Assembly (NCBI GenBank): GCA_023415575.1
Contig: JAEZKF010000053.1
Location: 1 to 61,581 of the forward strand
Direction of reading: 5' to 3'
Source: Bacillota bacterium
GTDB lineage: Bacteria > Bacillota > Clostridia > Oscillospirales > Ruminococcaceae
DNA: 61,581 nucleotides
Shown here: positions 59,519-61,581 of the stretch, in pieces
Layout of the letters: the number at the start of each line of letters is the position of its first letter
Position numbering within the stretch: the first letter of the stretch is position 1
The notes under the pieces: generated by a model
Seen by the model: the letters and a program-made list of their open reading frames with translations, nothing else
The model's database searches: none
What the model was told of the DNA's origin: nothing
Made by a program: the position numbers and the translations under genes

Positions 59519-60535
59519 TTACAGCGAAAACTCCCGTGTTGCCCAGACGTACTCGTTGAGCTTGTCGCACACAATACCTGTATCGAGCAGGTAGGAGGCA
59601 TAATCCACGCCGCCCGCAATGGTCTCGTTCTTGCCGTACAGGTACAGGCAGGCGGCTGCGTTTAACACAGCGGCATCACGCCTTGGGCCGCGGTCGCCCT
59701 GCAGGATGTTGCGGATGATGTCGGCGTTTTCTTTGGCATCCCCGCCGACAAGGTCCTTGGGCTCGCACAGGCTAAAACCGAACTCCTCGGGGTTTATGGT
59801 ATAGCTGCGGATGCGCTTGCCTTCTATCTCGCAGACTGTGGTTGTTCCGGTCAGGGTGATTTCATCCATGCCGTCACAGCCGTGGACTACCATGCCGCGC
59901 GTCACCCCAAGCCCGCTTAATGCCTTTGCAAGGGGCTTGAGAAGGGCCTCATCATATACGCCTAAAAGCTGTCTGGTCGCCTTGGCGGGGTTTGCAAGGG
60001 GGCCGAGGATATTAAAGATGCTGCGGGTGCCAAGCTCCCTGCGCACCGGCTGGACATGGCGCATCGCCGTATGGTAGATGGGGGCGTACATAAAGCAAAA
60101 TCCGGTTTTTTTGAGTACCTCGGCGTTTTGCTCGGGGGTGATGTCAATCTTTGCACCCAGTTCCTCTAAAACGTCGGCGGCGCCGCATTTGCTCGATACG
60201 TTGCGGTTGCCGTGCTTTGCAACGGGTACCCCTGCCGCCGCCGCGATTAAGGCCGCCGCGGTGGAGACGTTGAAGCTGTATGTCTGGTCGCCGCCGGTAC
60301 CGACGATGTCGAGCACCTCGCCCTCATGCTCTAAAGGGGTTGCGTGCGACCGCATCACCGATGCACAGGCGGTAATCTCCTCTATGGTCTCGCCCTTCAT
60401 GCGCAGGGCGGTTAAAAAGGCCGCAATCTGGGCGGGAGTGGCCTCGCCCTTCATGATCTCATCCATCGCTTCGCTGATGGTCTCATAGGGAAGGTTTTCG
60501 CGCTCCACCAAGAGAGAAAGTGCTTCTTTAATCAT
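59519..60535 (-). CDS. trpD: Anthranilate phosphoribosyltransferase
   Basis: 338 aa from ATG 60535; ATG 60556 is an in-frame alternative. It transfers phosphoribose to anthranilate. Motifs: DIVGTGGDQTYSFNVSTAAA, VAKHGNRNVSSKCGAADVLEELG, FMYAPIYHTAMRHVQPVRRELGTRSIFNILGPLANPA, and VHGCDGMDEITLTG. Monofunctional; its glutaminase partner TrpG is a separate gene upstream. Confidence 0.97.
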   Translation of the reverse strand: MIKEALSLLVERENLPYETISEAMDEIMKGEATPAQIAAFLTALRMKGETIEEITACASVMRSHATPLEHEGEVLDIVGTGGDQTYSFNVSTAAALIAAAAGVPVAKHGNRNVSSKCGAADVLEELGAKIDITPEQNAEVLKKTGFCFMYAPIYHTAMRHVQPVRRELGTRSIFNILGPLANPAKATRQLLGVYDEALLKPLAKALSGLGVTRGMVVHGCDGMDEITLTGTTTVCEIEGKRIRSYTINPEEFGFSLCEPKDLVGGDAKENADIIRNILQGDRGPRRDAAVLNAAACLYLYGKNETIAGGVDYASYLLDTGIVCDKLNEYVWATREFSL

Positions 60536-60670
60536 ATTGTCATCGATTCCTTTCATCGGTATTGGGACGGTTTGGTGCAGACTAATCCACCTAGTTCTTC
60601 GACCAAACGGCCCGTGAAGTTAATGTAAAATAAGCGGTATCTTATGTCCTGCCGGCCCCAGAGCGATATG

Positions 60671-60739
60671 AAGTTTTTCATCATGCCGGCCCCGTGTCAG
60701 TACCAACTCGGGATAACACTGCAGGGCGCTGATGGGCTT
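60671..60739 (-). repeat. Decayed duplicate of the trpG 3' end
   Basis: This segment resembles 60751-60825, inside trpG, at an offset of 80 bases. In one frame it still reads KPISALQCYPELVLT, against KPIFGLQFHPESVLT in the intact gene. The live trpG frame runs into it out of register and stops at 60681. Confidence 0.75.
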
Positions 60740-61304
60740 TGAGTGACAAAAAGTTCTTCATCATTTCTACCCCGTTTGGCGTCAGTACCGACTCGGGGTG
60801 AAACTGCAGGCCGAAGATGGGCTTGGTCTTGTGCTGCACCGCCATCACCTCGCCAATCCCGTCGTGGGCGGTGACTATGAGTTCATCCGGCAGGGTATCG
60901 TCCTTTGCAATCAGCGAATGATAGCGGGCGACCTCTATCGTTTCAGGCAGACCCCGAAAGATGGGGCAGGCAGTATCGATGGTGACGGCGCTTTTCTTGC
61001 CGTGCATGAGCTGCGTTGCGTGGGTGATGGTTGCCCCGAATACCTCGCAGATGGCCTGATGCCCAAGGCACACCCCGAGTATCGGGATCTCGCCGCCGAT
61101 GGTGCGCACAACTTGCTCGCACACACCTGCATCCTTTGGGTAGCCCGGCCCCGGGGAGAGGATGATGTGGCTGGGGGAGAGTGTGCGGATTTCCTCCACC
61201 GTTAAAGCGTCGTTGCGCACAACCTTGATGTCCTCGGTGAGCGAGCCTGCAAGCTGCACGAGGTTGTAGGTAAAGCTGTCGTAGTTATCAATAATCAAAA
61301 GCAT
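60681..61304 (-). CDS. trpG: Anthranilate synthase component II (glutamine amidotransferase)
   Basis: 207 aa. Class I glutaminase: LSPGPGYPKDAG, the nucleophile in GVCLGHQAICEVFG, and FGLQFHPESVLTPNG with the catalytic His and Glu. It supplies ammonia to TrpE. The normal end would be near MMKNFLSL; the final 19 residues (KAHQRPAVLSRVGTDTGPA) are unusual and come from reading a decayed duplicate of the gene's own 3' end. trpE is not in the window; a repeat element lies immediately upstream. Confidence 0.96.
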   Translation of the reverse strand: MLLIIDNYDSFTYNLVQLAGSLTEDIKVVRNDALTVEEIRTLSPSHIILSPGPGYPKDAGVCEQVVRTIGGEIPILGVCLGHQAICEVFGATITHATQLMHGKKSAVTIDTACPIFRGLPETIEVARYHSLIAKDDTLPDELIVTAHDGIGEVMAVQHKTKPIFGLQFHPESVLTPNGVEMMKNFLSLKAHQRPAVLSRVGTDTGPA

Positions 61305-61358
61305 ATGCTTTTCACACCTTTGTTGGTCAAGTTTGATAGATGCTTTTATTTAAAAGAG

Positions 61359-61581
61359 TTTCGTCCTTCGGACGACTTCCTTTTGTTGTTCGACAAAAGG
61401 AAGCAAAAGCGAATCAGGGGTTTACCCCTGAACCCCGCGCTTCAATCAGGCGACGGGTTGTGCGCCCTATTGGGGTAGCCTCGGCGCACTCCGCTTATCT
61501 CCCGGAGCCAAAGGGGGAAGAACTGCTCCGGTCGGCGCGTCGTGCGCAGAACGCGGGCGTTCTGTTCCCTCGGCTGCTCTA
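61359..61581 (-). repeat. Dispersed repeat element, copy 2 (reverse; runs off window)
   Basis: Begins TTTCGTCCTTCGGACG and contains CTTCCTTTTGT paired with ACAAAAGGAAG (61377-61402), the palindrome CAGGGGTTTACCCCTG, and the reverse complement of most of copy 1. Near the right edge AGAACGC-GGGCGTTCT forms an additional hairpin missing from copy 1. The element continues beyond the window. Confidence 0.75.

Noticed and set aside
1..61581. CRISPR array or rRNA
   Set aside because: No regularly spaced direct repeats and no 16S/23S/5S-like sequence were seen anywhere.

Overview
The window looks like chromosome from a spore-forming, anaerobic, probably gut-dwelling Clostridia-type Firmicute (my guess is Oscillospirales/Ruminococcaceae; no marker fixes the genus). 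Supporting signs are the spore genes spoVAC-spoVAD-spoVAEb, a single-chain glycyl-tRNA synthetase, a flavodiiron O2/NO reductase, strong AGGAGG ribosome sites, and sigma-A-type promoters. Base composition is mixed: about 1-4800 is visibly AT-rich and contains a serine recombinase; most of the rest is GC-balanced to GC-rich.  Layout. 1-4765: AT-rich accessory segment, all on the minus strand (partial NUDIX, EVE/PUA-like protein, short serine recombinase, TIR-like protein, SEC-C protein). 4900-5680: no protein gene, but a dense series of long, well-paired hairpins behind a good promoter, a candidate large non-coding RNA converging on tRNA-Tyr and tRNA-Thr. 6250-11013: hydrolases, GNAT, a frameshifted membrane gene, racemase, FNT channel. 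11259-15507: nucleoside salvage (deoC, deoD, deoB, cdd) plus an AEC carrier. 15625-23652: housekeeping (glyS, tadA, CPBP protease, trmB, rfbB, hemW, nudC).  23882-38858 is the most interesting part: a self-contained sugar-conjugate locus. A minus-strand operon encodes a Gfo/Idh/MocA oxidoreductase followed by two complete pairs resembling C-glycoside deglycosidase (small DUF6379-like beta subunit plus metal-binding TIM-barrel alpha subunit). Divergent from it are a LacI regulator, a ribose-type ABC importer (lipoprotein, permease, double ATPase, permease), a third TIM-barrel enzyme, a second LacI regulator, a second oxidoreductase and a eukaryotic-type hexokinase. The promoters share TTTTCA/TGAAAA operator half-sites, including an identical 13-bp palindrome at two of them. 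The model is: import a C-glycoside, oxidise its sugar at C3, cleave the C-C bond, process the oxo-sugar, then phosphorylate it. Aglycone and sugar identity are not visible in the sequence.  38936-49880: mixed metabolism and sporulation genes. 49991-51665: tandem-duplicated CPBP proteases, one lacking a catalytic His. 52672-54053: tRNA-Pro and a 3D/G5 cell-wall protein. 54606-61304: aroF and trpA-B-F-C-D-G on the minus strand (trpE is not in the window). The trpGDCFBA block is flanked by two inverted copies of a roughly 250-bp non-coding repeat, and trpG carries a decayed duplicate of its own 3' end. Functions are inferred from motifs read by eye; no database search was possible.
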